A DNA stretch of 18,247 nucleotides from DATBFX01 sp036558305 (GTDB lineage: Bacteria; Chloroflexota; Chloroflexia; Thermomicrobiales; UBA6265): contig DATBFX010000084.1 in the NCBI GenBank assembly GCA_036558305.1, positions 1 to 18,247 on the forward strand, given 5' to 3'. This document shows, piece by piece, positions 1-6,550 of this stretch (within the stretch, counting starts at the first letter, position 1; each line of letters opens with the position of its first letter). The notes under the pieces are model-generated. The model saw only the letters and a program-made list of their open reading frames with translations. It did no database searches and was not told the origin of the DNA. The position numbers and the translations under genes are program-made.

Positions 1-114
1 CCCCGACGCGCGTTCCGCGAGCTAGCGGCGGCGTTCACTGGGTGAGGTCGGCGCATCCCTGGGACGATACTCAGGGGCAGGGGGCCGCTTTGCGGGTGGT
101 CCGCCGAATCGGGT

Positions 115-319
115 TCATCCCAGTTCGATCCTTTGCTCCGCGAGCATTGGATTGATGAGGCGCACGACGGGAACACGCCACTTCGCTTCCGAGTGGTAGT
201 ACCAGAATGCTCGGGTCGGCGCCGAGGCGCGCAATCGCGGGCGCGACCGCGACCGCCCAGGCGATGTCCGCGTCGGCGCATCGGTCGTCGTCGCCCGGAT
301 CGCGGTGTAACGTGGTCAC
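115..319 (-). pseudogene. Probable frameshifted small gene, function unknown
   Basis: Read from a GTG at 319 on the minus strand, behind a GGGAAGGGG ribosome-binding site about six bases upstream, the frame is coding-like (G/C-rich third positions) for about 38 residues, ending near ARLGADPSI. It then turns into a less natural basic stretch and stops at 71. Shifting frame at about position 205 gives a more protein-like ending, FWYYHSEAKWRVPVVRL, then INPMLAEQRIELG and a TGA at 115-117. The simplest reading is a gene of about 70 codons broken by a one-base indel. The family is not recognised. A sequencing error, a real small protein in the unshifted frame (71..319), or no gene at all remain possible. 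Confidence 0.35.
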
Positions 320-494
320 GCGTCGCCCCTTCCCTTGGTCGGCGGTCGCCCACCGCCCGCGCCGTGCGACCGGCCGAGCGGTTTTGGCCACGGTTTGGTC
401 ACGGACGATGCATCACGAGCCATCATTGCGCATAACAACAGCCCACCCGACCCCAGATAACTCCGCGTACGTACGCGACAATTCGTCATGATTT

Positions 495-567
495 GACATT
501 GTACGTCAGGGCCGTCTGGTGCTTCCTCAGCAGGTTGTCGTGGGTTCGAGTCCCATCACCCGATCCA
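495..567 (+). pseudogene. Decayed tRNA-Gly (UCC-like) relic with CCA
   Basis: The 3' half is nearly intact: T-stem GTGGG (540-544), loop TTCGAGT, T-stem CCCAT (552-556), acceptor strand CACCCGA (557-563), discriminator T and an encoded CCA (565-567). This matches the usual tRNA-Gly end (CACCCGC-T-CCA) with one change. Upstream, TGGTG-CTTCCT-CAGCA resembles an anticodon arm with a TCC anticodon, but the loop is one base short and one stem pair is lost. A D-arm-like GTACGTCAG follows where GTAGCTCAG is expected, and the 5' acceptor strand (about 495-501) does not pair. A working tRNA is therefore unlikely. It is either a dead tRNA copy or the 3'-end scar left when an element integrates at a tRNA gene. 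Confidence 0.6.
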
Positions 568-656
568 CGAATTTTGAGGGCCGCGCGGATTCAACATCAC
601 GCAGCCCTTGTCGTTTTCCACGCCGCCGGTCAACCAAATTCCGACGATGATTGCGG

Positions 657-662
657 TATACT
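657..662 (+). promoter_or_regulatory. Possible -10 box (TATACT)
   Basis: TATACT lies 43 bases before the ATG at 705, giving a predicted leader of about 35 bases. No clear -35 is seen at the right distance, so support is weak. Confidence 0.35.
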
Positions 663-704
663 TCGGTACAAATCCGGTGTCCCGTTGCCAATTGGAGGGT
701 TGCC

Positions 705-1037
705 ATGTACGAAGTCTTCCCGCTCGTCGCCGGAGTGGTGATCGCGCTCCTGGTGCCGCGCTACGTCGGGGCCGGTCAGCGGAAGCTGGCCTACGGCGGT
801 CTCGGCGTCGGTGTCGCCGCGCTGGCGACGATCATTGCCGGCGAGGAGTGGTTCTTCATCTTCGTCGACCTCGCCGAGGTCTTCATCGCCATGGGTGTGA
901 CGCTGACGATCGCCGCGTACTACTGGCCCGCCTGGCGAGCGACCGAACCGAACCCGGCGGTTCTCGCCGATGCGAACGCCGTTCGCGACACGGTCTCCAG
1001 AGTCGCCAAGTCCTTCCCCGGACGAAATTCCGACTAG
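705..1037 (+). CDS. Small three-helix membrane protein, unknown function
   Basis: 110 residues. The start at 705 is chosen because GGAGGG (694-699) lies five bases upstream; a longer open frame to 651 has no ribosome-binding site. Hydrophobic segments lie at about residues 4-18, 30-46 and 50-74. The third contains EEWFFIFVDLAEVF, with acidic residues inside or at the edge of the membrane. A basic, polar C-terminal tail of about 35 residues follows. No family is recognised. It stands alone: the next gene, mutM, is on the opposite strand, and a strong hairpin separates their 3' ends. It should be an inner-membrane protein; its orientation and role cannot be told from the sequence. Confidence 0.7.
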   Translation: MYEVFPLVAGVVIALLVPRYVGAGQRKLAYGGLGVGVAALATIIAGEEWFFIFVDLAEVFIAMGVTLTIAAYYWPAWRATEPNPAVLADANAVRDTVSRVAKSFPGRNSD

Positions 1038-1088
1038 TTACTTGGGACGACGCACGCAACAGCACGATGCAAAGCAATCGGTGATGGG

Positions 1089-1117
1089 GGGCGGCTGAAC
1101 GAATCGTTCAGCCGCCC
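1089..1117. terminator. Perfect inverted repeat between convergent genes
   Basis: GGGCGGCTGAACGA (1089-1102) pairs perfectly with TCGTTCAGCCGCCC (1104-1117); the hairpin probably has about 12 pairs and an AAT loop. On the plus strand TCACTTTTCC follows, a weak U-tract, so it may end the membrane-protein transcript. The mutM stop codon (1108-1110) lies inside the right arm, so it can also act as the mutM 3' hairpin, though no U-tract follows on that strand. Confidence 0.6.
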
Positions 1118-1980
1118 TCACTTTTCCTCAAATCCCGGCCAGACGATGCGACGGCAGGCTGGCATCGGGGGCAGACGTGGCTACCGCGGCCGCCGACCGT
1201 CAGGCGGACGATGGGACCGCCGCAGCGGGGGCAGGGATCGCCCGAATCGCCGCGACCGTAGACCCGCAGGTTGTGTTGGTTGCTGCCGGACGCACCATGT
1301 CCGTCCCGGAAACTGGAAAAGGACGTGCCGCGATTGGTCAGTCCCTCGCGCAAGACGGCGCGGATCGCGTGATGGAGGCGGCGCACCTCGTCGGAACTGA
1401 GACCGTTGGCGTCGCGGAGCGGGTGCAGCCGAGCGCGAAAGAGCGCCTCATCGACGTAGATGTTGCCGAGACCGGCGACGAGGGACTGGTCGAGGAGGAC
1501 GCTCTTCAGCCGGCCGCTCCGGCGCTCGAGCGACCGCGCCAATTCATCGGCCGTGAACCGCGGGGAGAGCGGTTCTGGTCCCAGGCGCGCATCCAACGAG
1601 GCGAGCTCGGCGTCGGACACGTGGAGGACGCGACCAAACTTCCGCTGATCGGCGAAGCGGAGTTCGCTGCCGTCGTCCAGAACAATCGCTAGGTGCTCGA
1701 AGCGCACCGGTGCGGACCCCGGATCGAGGTGGACGAGGTTGCCGGTCATCCGCAGATGGATGAGTAACGACGTGCCGTCCTCGAGGTGGACGATCAGGTA
1801 TTTGCCGCGCCGGCGCAGGCCGACGATGCGGCGGCCGGAGAGACGCGCCGCCACCGAGTCCGGGTCTTCGTCGCCGACGACGCCTTTGAAGGCGCCGACG
1901 CGGAGCTCGCGGATCGAGCGACCCACGATCGCGGCTTCCAGGCTGGTGCGGACTGTTTCGACTTCCGGCAGTTCTGGCAT
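1108..1980 (-). CDS. mutM: Formamidopyrimidine-DNA glycosylase (MutM/Fpg)
   Basis: 290 residues, slightly longer than the usual 270-275. Removes oxidised purines such as 8-oxoguanine and formamidopyrimidines from DNA and cleaves the abasic site (base excision repair). The N-terminus is MPELPEVETV, with Pro2 as the catalytic nucleophile after Met removal and Glu3 as general acid. Lys60 in RRRGKYLI matches the conserved beta-strand lysine. The helix-two-turn-helix region is near residues 162-187 (LLDQSLVAGLGNIYVDEALF). The C-terminal zinc finger has Cys250, Cys253, Cys270 and Cys273, with the conserved Arg at 265. A tail of about 17 residues after the finger, rich in Arg/Ser/Gly, is extra. All key residues are present, so it should be active. 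It is transcribed away from the HIT gene. Confidence 0.97.
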   Translation of the reverse strand: MPELPEVETVRTSLEAAIVGRSIRELRVGAFKGVVGDEDPDSVAARLSGRRIVGLRRRGKYLIVHLEDGTSLLIHLRMTGNLVHLDPGSAPVRFEHLAIVLDDGSELRFADQRKFGRVLHVSDAELASLDARLGPEPLSPRFTADELARSLERRSGRLKSVLLDQSLVAGLGNIYVDEALFRARLHPLRDANGLSSDEVRRLHHAIRAVLREGLTNRGTSFSSFRDGHGASGSNQHNLRVYGRGDSGDPCPRCGGPIVRLTVGGRGSHVCPRCQPAVASSGRDLRKSEGG

Positions 1981-2053
1981 ACTGGGCCCGGACCTGTTGG
2001 GTCACGTCATACCGCGGCCGATGGTAGCACGGAGTGGGTGGGAATCGAGACCG

Positions 2054-2413
2054 ATGGGCGAACAAACCGATCCGGATTGCGTTTTTTGTCGCATCGCCAG
2101 AGGAGATTTCGGCACCGAGTTCGTCGCCGAAAGCGAGTCGGCGGTGGCGTTCCGCGACGTCCATCCGCAAGCTCCGACGCACATCTTAGTCGTACCCCGC
2201 CGGCACATCGCGTCCCTTGACGATTTGGGACCGGGCGACCGCGATCTGGCGTCCAATCTTCTCGCCCTGGCAGCGCAGGTTGCCCACCAAGAGGGGATCG
2301 TCCAATCCGGCTATCGCGTCCTGACCAACAACGGCGCCGACGCCGGGCAGACGGTCTTTCACCTCCATTTTCACGTTCTCGGAGGGCGACGGTTGTCGGG
2401 CGGACTCGGTTAG
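2054..2413 (+). CDS. HIT-family (histidine triad) nucleotide-binding protein
   Basis: 119 residues, normal for HinT-like proteins, which hydrolyse phosphoramidate and related bonds of purine nucleotides. The triad is His103, His105 and His107 in VFHLHFHVLGG. The N-terminal CVFCRIARGD (Cys9, Cys12) is the family start, often zinc-binding, followed by the usual FRDVHPQAPTHILVVPRRH. The in-frame open region continues upstream to 1739, but family length and the CVFC start place the N-terminus at the ATG at 2054. It is the first of three plus-strand genes (HIT, yqeY, ybeY) with gaps of about 41 and 19 bases, probably one operon, divergent from mutM. The exact substrate cannot be told. Confidence 0.93.
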   Translation: MGEQTDPDCVFCRIARGDFGTEFVAESESAVAFRDVHPQAPTHILVVPRRHIASLDDLGPGDRDLASNLLALAAQVAHQEGIVQSGYRVLTNNGADAGQTVFHLHFHVLGGRRLSGGLG

Positions 2414-2454
2414 GTGGCAGTCGAAGGTCGGCGTATCCAGGGAGACGAGGCTCG

Positions 2455-2913
2455 ATGGACGTCCCCTTGCGACAGCGGCTCGAAGACGATTTGAAGGTTG
2501 CGATGAAGGCGGGAGACCAGACCGGTCGCGACACGATCCGGTTTACGCTGGCGGCGCTCAAGAACGCCGAAATCGAGAAGGGCGGCTCGCTGTCCTCGGA
2601 TGAGGCGATCGCCCTTTTGCAACGGGAGGCAAAGCGGCGCGCCGATTCGATCGATCAGTTCCGCGCCGGCAAGCGCGAGGACCTCGTGGCGCGAGAGACC
2701 GCCCAACTCGAGGTGCTCCAGCGGTATCTTCCGGCCGCGATGGGCGAGGAAGAACTCGGCTCCCTGGTCGCCGCGGTGATCGCGGAGACCGGCGCGACCG
2801 GACCGAGGGACATGGGTCGCGTCATCCCCATCGTCCTCCAACGCGCGGCAGGTCGGGCGGATGGGCGCCGGGTCAGCGGGGCGGTTCGCTCGGCGCTGAG
2901 CGGAACGCCGTAG
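2455..2913 (+). CDS. yqeY: GatB/YqeY domain protein
   Basis: 152 residues, the normal length for the stand-alone YqeY family, related to the tail domain of the GatB subunit of tRNA amidotransferase. MDVPLRQRLEDDLKVAMKAG, then RDTIRFTLAALKNAEIEKG, is the family N-terminus; QRYLPAAMGEEEL and GPRDMGRVIPIVL are the matching middle and C-terminal parts. The start has GGAGACGAGG just upstream (2441-2450). A role in tRNA-linked metabolism is suspected for the family but is not established. It lies between HIT and ybeY on the same strand, probably cotranscribed. Confidence 0.93.
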   Translation: MDVPLRQRLEDDLKVAMKAGDQTGRDTIRFTLAALKNAEIEKGGSLSSDEAIALLQREAKRRADSIDQFRAGKREDLVARETAQLEVLQRYLPAAMGEEELGSLVAAVIAETGATGPRDMGRVIPIVLQRAAGRADGRRVSGAVRSALSGTP

Positions 2914-2932
2914 ACCCGGATCGGTTCTTAGC

Positions 2933-3385
2933 GTGGCCGCAGATGCCGTCGAACTCGACATCGTGGTGGAGGGCGAAAGTCCGCCGCCCGTCGACCCCGA
3001 GTTGCTGGCCGACCTCGTCGTCTTCGCGTGGGCGGCGGCCGGGGGCACAGGGAATCCTTCGATCGCCGTCGTGCTGACCGACGACGCACGGCTGCGACGT
3101 CTCCATCGCGACTTCATGGGGATCGACCAGGAAACCGACGTGATGACGTTTCCCCACGGCGAGGACTCGGGCGGAGACATCGTGATTTCGGTCGAGCGGG
3201 CCGCGGACCAGGCGCCCGACTTTGGGCACGGCACCGGCGAGGAAGTCGCGTTCCTGGCGGTTCACGGCGTGCTGCATCTGCGCGGGTGGAACGACGACAC
3301 GCCCGCGGATCGCGCCGCAATGCTGGCCAGGCAGTCCGACATCATCGGAGCATTCCGGGTTGTACGGGGGACCGATCCGCGCTAA
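2933..3385 (+). CDS. ybeY: Endoribonuclease YbeY, third zinc-ligand His replaced by Asp
   Basis: 150 residues from a GTG start at 2933; no earlier in-frame start fits the family. YbeY is a metal-dependent endoribonuclease involved in 16S rRNA 3'-end maturation and ribosome quality control. LHRDFMGIDQETDVMTFPHG (58-77) is the conserved N-terminal block, including Arg59. The metal site reads HGVLHLRGWNDD: His111 and His115 are present, but the third ligand of HxxxHxxxxxH is Asp121. Asp can bind zinc in related folds, so activity is not excluded. The stop TAA (3383-3385) overlaps the stop of convergent cinA. The ribosome-binding site is weak, so translation may be coupled to yqeY. Confidence 0.92.
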   Translation: MAADAVELDIVVEGESPPPVDPELLADLVVFAWAAAGGTGNPSIAVVLTDDARLRRLHRDFMGIDQETDVMTFPHGEDSGGDIVISVERAADQAPDFGHGTGEEVAFLAVHGVLHLRGWNDDTPADRAAMLARQSDIIGAFRVVRGTDPR

Positions 3386-4545
3386 CGGGCGTTCAACAGG
3401 GCGCGACGGAGGACGTCGGCCGCATTCAACCCGGCACGGCGTTCGATCTCCTCGAACGAAGAGCGGATGGGGAACGAATCGGCGGCGCGAGCGCCGCCGG
3501 CGACCACGACCGCGATCCTGCCTTCGTATACGGCCTCGACCGGATCGGCGTGGACGGCGATGCCGACGCCGACGCTCGCACCGGTCGAGCGACAAGACTC
3601 CGCGGCAAGAATCCCGGCCTCGACGCCGTCGTCCGGACAGGCGAAGGCCCCCCGAACCAGTGAGGCCGCGCCCGGTTCGGCGAGCAGGAGGGAGGCAAAG
3701 CGCCCGCCGCCGCCGTGATCGGCGATGCCGATGGTCAGTTTGCGGTCGCGCAGCAGCGCGAGCAGGGCGGACGGCAACGAGGTGTCGTCGGTGCCGTAGA
3801 TGTATTTCTCCAAGCGAGATGCGACCTCGCTGGCCGCACCGTCGCGGAGGACGTCCGCCGCGGCGACGGTGTCGGCGACACCGGTCACCCGAACGTGGAC
3901 GCCGTCGTCCTTCGCGTACGTGGCCACATTCGGATTGGGGTTCTTTACGAGGTCGTCCAGGAGTTGTTCGGCGGCCGACTCGCCGATGCCGATCGTTCGA
4001 AACGTGATCGTGCGAATCGCCCGAGCGGGGAGCCGCTCCCGCAACCTCGGCACGACCTGTTCCCGCCACATCCGGGTCATCTCGCGGGGCACTCCCGGCA
4101 TCGAGACGATGACGCCGGTACCGCGGCGCACGAACCATCCCGGCGCCGTCCCGACGGGGTTGGGCAACGCCTCCGACGACGGGATGAGCCAGGCTTGCTT
4201 GCGGTTGCGGAGGGGCATCGCCAGGCCACGACCGGCGAAAAAGGCTTCCAGCGTTGCCAGGAGTTGGGGATCGAGCTCGGGCGTTTCGCCCATGACGTCG
4301 GCGATCGCCTCGCGGGTGAGGTCGTCGTCGGTCGGCCCGACCCCGCCCGAGCAGACGACGACGTCGGCATCGGCGGCGGCCGCGGTGATCGTGCGGGCGA
4401 TGCGCGCGCGGTCGTCGCCAACCTGGGTGACGTGAAGCAATTCGATCCCAAGTGCGGCGAGTTCCTGGGCGAGAAACGTGGCATTCGTGTCGGTCAGGTG
4501 ACCGAGGATCAGTTCGCTGCCGATCGAGACGATGTGGGCGCGCAT
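3382..4545 (-). CDS. cinA: CinA-like protein, C-terminal amidase domain degenerate
   Basis: 387 residues from the ATG at 4545, whose product begins MRAHIVSIGSELILGHLTDT, the family start; the open frame beyond it (to 4638) is not conserved-looking and would enter the tRNA-Arg gene. Residues 1-170 are the molybdopterin-binding-like domain, with VVCSGGVGPTDDDLT at 63-77. A middle domain follows to about 265. The C-terminal part (about 268-387) should be the nicotinamide-mononucleotide deamidase domain, but the catalytic AESCTGG motif reads ADHGGGG (275-281), with neither Ser nor Cys; the domain is also shorter than usual. Family members salvage pyridine nucleotides; this one may keep only the N-terminal (ADP-ribose pyrophosphatase-like) activity. 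It lies downstream of tRNA-Arg on the same strand. Confidence 0.9.
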   Translation of the reverse strand: MRAHIVSIGSELILGHLTDTNATFLAQELAALGIELLHVTQVGDDRARIARTITAAAADADVVVCSGGVGPTDDDLTREAIADVMGETPELDPQLLATLEAFFAGRGLAMPLRNRKQAWLIPSSEALPNPVGTAPGWFVRRGTGVIVSMPGVPREMTRMWREQVVPRLRERLPARAIRTITFRTIGIGESAAEQLLDDLVKNPNPNVATYAKDDGVHVRVTGVADTVAAADVLRDGAASEVASRLEKYIYGTDDTSLPSALLALLRDRKLTIGIADHGGGGRFASLLLAEPGAASLVRGAFACPDDGVEAGILAAESCRSTGASVGVGIAVHADPVEAVYEGRIAVVVAGGARAADSFPIRSSFEEIERRAGLNAADVLRRALLNAR

Positions 4546-4611
4546 GCCGTCCCTTCCACGCCGGCCCCGCGGCGTCGACGTCGAACCGTTTGAACCTGTC
4601 AGCGGAAGCGG

Positions 4612-4684
4612 TACCCTCGGAGGGGATCGAACCCCCAACCTTCTGGTTCGAAGCCAGACGCTCTCTCCATTGAGCTACGAGGGC
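4612..4684 (-). tRNA. tRNA-Arg (anticodon TCG)
   Basis: A full cloverleaf is readable on the minus strand. The acceptor GCCCTCG pairs with CGAGGGT (a G-T first pair), the D-arm starts TAGCTCAATGG, the anticodon arm is TCTGG-CTTCGAA-CCAGA, and the T-arm is GGGGG-TTCGATC-CCCTC. The discriminator is A and CCA is not encoded (ACCG follows). It decodes CGA and possibly other CGN codons. It lies 66 bases upstream of the cinA start on the same strand. Confidence 0.95.
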
Positions 4685-4740
4685 AGATTTACTTTCGGCG
4701 TCACGAGCCCGAACGCCCCGGCGCGTCGGCGATCCGGCTG

Positions 4741-4749
4741 TAGTATATC
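4741..4749. promoter_or_regulatory. AT-rich promoter-like site between tRNA-Arg and the MOSC gene
   Basis: TAGTATATC stands out in G/C-rich surroundings. It could be a -10 in either direction: TATACT toward tRNA-Arg, or TAGTAT/TATATC toward the gene at 4807. No good -35 is visible for either. Confidence 0.25.
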
Positions 4750-4806
4750 TCAGAGCGGGCTCGTCGGCGTATGGGAAGCGAGTGGGTTTCGCAGGAGCGA
4801 TGACTG

Positions 4807-5349
4807 ATGGACGCGGTCGTCACGGCGGTGAGCCGCAGTGCCGGGCACACGATGAGCAAGTCGAATCGCGAAGGGATCACGTTGGTGGCCGGTCTCGGGG
4901 TGGACGACGACGCCCACCAGGGCCAGACCGTCAAGCACCGGTCGCGCGTTGCGCGCGATCCGGCGCAGCCGAATCTGCGGCAAGTGCACCTGATTCACGC
5001 GGAGTTGCACGACGAATTGCAGACCGCGGGTTTCAACGTCGTGGCGGGACAAATGGGAGAGAACATCACGACGCGCGGATTGGATCTGCTCCGATTGCCA
5101 ACGGGTGCGCGCCTGCACCTGGGAGAATCGGCGGTTGTCGAGGTGACCGGGTTGCGAAACCCGTGCGCCCAACTCGACGGTATTCAACAGGGATTGATGG
5201 CGGCGACACTCGACCGTGATGAGGCCGGCAATCTGATCCGCAAGGCCGGCATCATGGGCATCGTCTTGGTCAGCGGTGAGGTGCGTCCGGGCGACACGAT
5301 CCGCGTCGAGTTGCCCCCGGAGCCGCACCAGCGACTCCAACCAGTCTGA
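4807..5349 (+). CDS. MOSC domain protein
   Basis: 180 residues, a single MOSC (molybdenum cofactor sulfurase C-terminal) domain. Family proteins handle sulfur bound through a conserved Cys and take part in Mo-cofactor enzymes or detoxification of N-hydroxylated compounds. Visible marks are VAGLGVDDDAHQGQ (28-41), RQVHLIHAEL (59-68), GQMGENITTRGLDLLRLPTG (81-100) and the key Cys120 in TGLRNPCAQLDG. The start is chosen from AGGAG (4793-4797) nine bases upstream and from the family N-terminus. It is a solitary gene with no molybdenum genes in view. The substrate is unknown. Confidence 0.92.
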   Translation: MDAVVTAVSRSAGHTMSKSNREGITLVAGLGVDDDAHQGQTVKHRSRVARDPAQPNLRQVHLIHAELHDELQTAGFNVVAGQMGENITTRGLDLLRLPTGARLHLGESAVVEVTGLRNPCAQLDGIQQGLMAATLDRDEAGNLIRKAGIMGIVLVSGEVRPGDTIRVELPPEPHQRLQPV

Positions 5350-5415
5350 GGGGGTAACGCGGTTGGCCGTTTTGGTCGGATTTACGACCCTGAGTGCGTA
5401 GGGGCGCCACCGGTG

Positions 5416-5661
5416 TTAGGGAGAAGGAAGCGCGTCGGTCGCGGCGGCGATCACGACCGGGGCGCCGGCTGCCGCTTCGGTGAGGAGCACCAACGCACGG
5501 CGGAGTTGGGCTTCGACGTCTTCCAGCTCGTCGAGCAGGCGGGCACAGTCGACATCGCCCCGGTCGATGCGGCGACGACTGAGTTGGACTCGACCGATCG
5601 TAGCGGCGAGCACGTTGCGGACGTCGTGAGCGGTGGCGTGATCGATCGTCGAATCGGGCAT
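5416..5661 (-). CDS. Stand-alone histidine-kinase H-box-like (HisKA) small protein
   Basis: 81 residues behind GGGAG nine bases before the ATG. Residues 9-25, ATAHDVRNVLAATIGRV, resemble the HisKA H-box (H-[DE]-hydrophobic-R-[NT]), with His12 as the candidate phospho-acceptor. A second helix, about 41-62 (RLLDELEDVEAQLRRALVLL), could complete the two-helix dimerisation hairpin. No ATP-binding HATPase domain and no sensor domain follow: the frame ends after an Ala-rich tail. It could be a phosphotransfer or decoy dimerisation protein, functionally comparable to Spo0B, or a remnant of a kinase. The plus-strand frame across it has an atypical Arg/Gly-rich composition and is taken as a shadow. 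Function is inference from the motif only. Confidence 0.6.
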   Translation of the reverse strand: MPDSTIDHATAHDVRNVLAATIGRVQLSRRRIDRGDVDCARLLDELEDVEAQLRRALVLLTEAAAGAPVVIAAATDALPSP

Positions 5662-5793
5662 CGATCAGACTCCCGATGAGGCGCGTCATTACCTGCGCGG
5701 CGGACATCCCGGCAATTTGCAGAGTGTATGCCAGGTTCCCACGGAATCGCCCGCCGTCGACCGATCTATCCGTTTGGAGCACTCACCCTTGGG

Positions 5794-5870
5794 TGGGGTG
5801 CCTTGCGGGGCTCGAACCCGCGACCTCCGGTTCCACAGACCGGCGCTCTGCCGATTGAGCTAAAGGCACC
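5794..5870 (-). tRNA. tRNA-His (anticodon GTG), G-1 and CCA encoded
   Basis: The anticodon arm is CCGGT-CTGTGGA-ACCGG. The acceptor GTGCCTT pairs with AAGGCAC, the discriminator is C73 and an encoded CCA ends at 5794. The extra G-1 typical of tRNA-His is encoded at 5870, pairing with C73. The T-loop is TTCGAGC. It begins eight bases after the end of rnpB on the same strand, so it is probably the last gene of the RNA cluster. Confidence 0.96.
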
Positions 5871-5877
5871 GTGCAAC

Positions 5878-6240
5878 GAGGACGTGAAGGGAGAGTAAGC
5901 CGAGTTCTGTTCTCGATGATCATCTCTCTCGGTCCCAACGGGACCGGTCACCGGTTCGCCCGGCGACTGCTCTCGACTTTCGGCCTCGGCGAGCAACCTG
6001 ATGGCGGCCGGGTCGGAGATTGCTGCGGGGAGGATTGCCCTTTTCACCCGGTGCCACGCCGTCCCTTGGGCCGACGAACCCGGTTTGGTCTCTGTTGCTC
6101 TCGCGCGGTTGCCCGCGCGCCGGTCTGGACTGTCGACGTTGGCACGCCGCCCCGGCTTTCGCCGGGCACCCTCGCTCTGCGCAGCTCGGACTTTCCTCTA
6201 GCCCAGGTGGGCCAGCGATCATCCTTCCGTTCGCGTCCTC
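5878..6240 (-). ncRNA. rnpB: RNase P RNA, bacterial class A
   Basis: Catalytic RNA of RNase P, which cuts 5' leaders from pre-tRNAs. The minus strand shows the universal 5' core GAGGAAAGTCCGAGCTGCGC and the 3' core ACAGAACTCGGCTTAC, which form P4 and nearby helices. The ends were set from helix P1: GAGGACG (from 6240) pairs with CGTCCTC (to 5878). The length of about 363 is normal. It lies 64 bases after tRNA-Leu and eight before tRNA-His on the same strand, so the RNA is probably made in one transcript with its own substrates. The ends are approximate to a few bases. Confidence 0.95.
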
Positions 6241-6257
6241 GGTTGTCTTTCAATTTC

Positions 6258-6279
6258 CACGCGGCGGTGCGGCCGCGTG
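6258..6279 (-). other. Stem-loop between tRNA-Leu and rnpB
   Basis: CACGCGGC (6258-6265) pairs with GCCGCGTG (6272-6279) around a six-base loop. No U-tract follows, so it is more likely a processing or insulating hairpin than a strong terminator. Confidence 0.45.
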
Positions 6280-6304
6280 CAACTTGAACGGGCTATCCAC
6301 CCGG

Positions 6305-6388
6305 TGCCGAAGGGGAGATTTGAACTCCCACGGGTTTACACCCACTACGCCCTGAACGTAGCGCGTCTGCCGGTTCCGCCACTTCGGC
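6305..6388 (-). tRNA. tRNA-Leu (anticodon CAG)
   Basis: A class II tRNA of 84 bases on the minus strand. The acceptor GCCGAAG pairs with CTTCGGC, the D-arm is TGGCGGAACCGGCAGACGC, the anticodon arm is CTACG-TTCAGGG-CGTAG, followed by a long variable arm with GGGTGTAAACCC and a T-loop TTCAAAT. The discriminator is A and CCA is not fully encoded (ACCG). It decodes CUG. Confidence 0.95.
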
Positions 6389-6417
6389 GCGGAGCCCCGG
6401 TCGGGGTCCGGTTGGGG

Positions 6418-6490
6418 AGCCGACCCGGGGACTCGAACCCCGGACCTGCTGTTTACGAAACAGCTGCTCTACCAACTGAGCTAGGCCGGC
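6418..6490 (-). tRNA. tRNA-Thr (anticodon CGT)
   Basis: The acceptor GCCGGCC pairs with GGTCGGC (one G-T pair), the D-arm is TAGCTCAGTTGG, the anticodon arm is GCTGT-TTCGTAA-ACAGC and the T-arm is CCGGG-GTTCGAGT-CCCGG. The discriminator is T, with CC but no A following, so CCA must be added. It decodes ACG. It is the first gene of the RNA cluster, about 25 bases after the predicted transcript start. Confidence 0.95.
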
Positions 6491-6521
6491 ACGCCGGCAC
6501 CCCTCGCTCCGGAGCGCGGAA

Positions 6522-6550
6522 ACTATACCACGCGGGCGCCCCTGTCGCAA
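6522..6550 (-). promoter_or_regulatory. Promoter of the tRNA-Thr/tRNA-Leu/rnpB/tRNA-His cluster
   Basis: On the minus strand, TTGCGA (6550-6545), a 17-base spacer and TATAGT (6527-6522) form a good sigma-70-type promoter. The predicted start is near 6515, just before tRNA-Thr. No comparable promoter is seen between the RNA genes. Confidence 0.75.

Noticed and set aside
1097..1109. GAAC-GAATC-GTTC as a LexA box
   Set aside because: The spacer is five bases, not four, and the sequence is the tip of the hairpin between convergent genes.
2873..4138. 421-residue minus-strand frame
   Set aside because: Shadow of ybeY and cinA; long Arg-rich low-complexity runs.
4532..4807. Open frame reading GGDRTPNLLVRSQTLSPL
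   Set aside because: Classic spurious translation of the antisense of a tRNA gene (tRNA-Arg here).
5676..5858. Open frame ending CLAGLEPATSGSTDRRSAD
   Set aside because: Spurious translation of tRNA-His antisense.
5871..6287. 138-residue plus-strand frame
   Set aside because: Lies entirely on rnpB, whose conserved core is unmistakable on the other strand.
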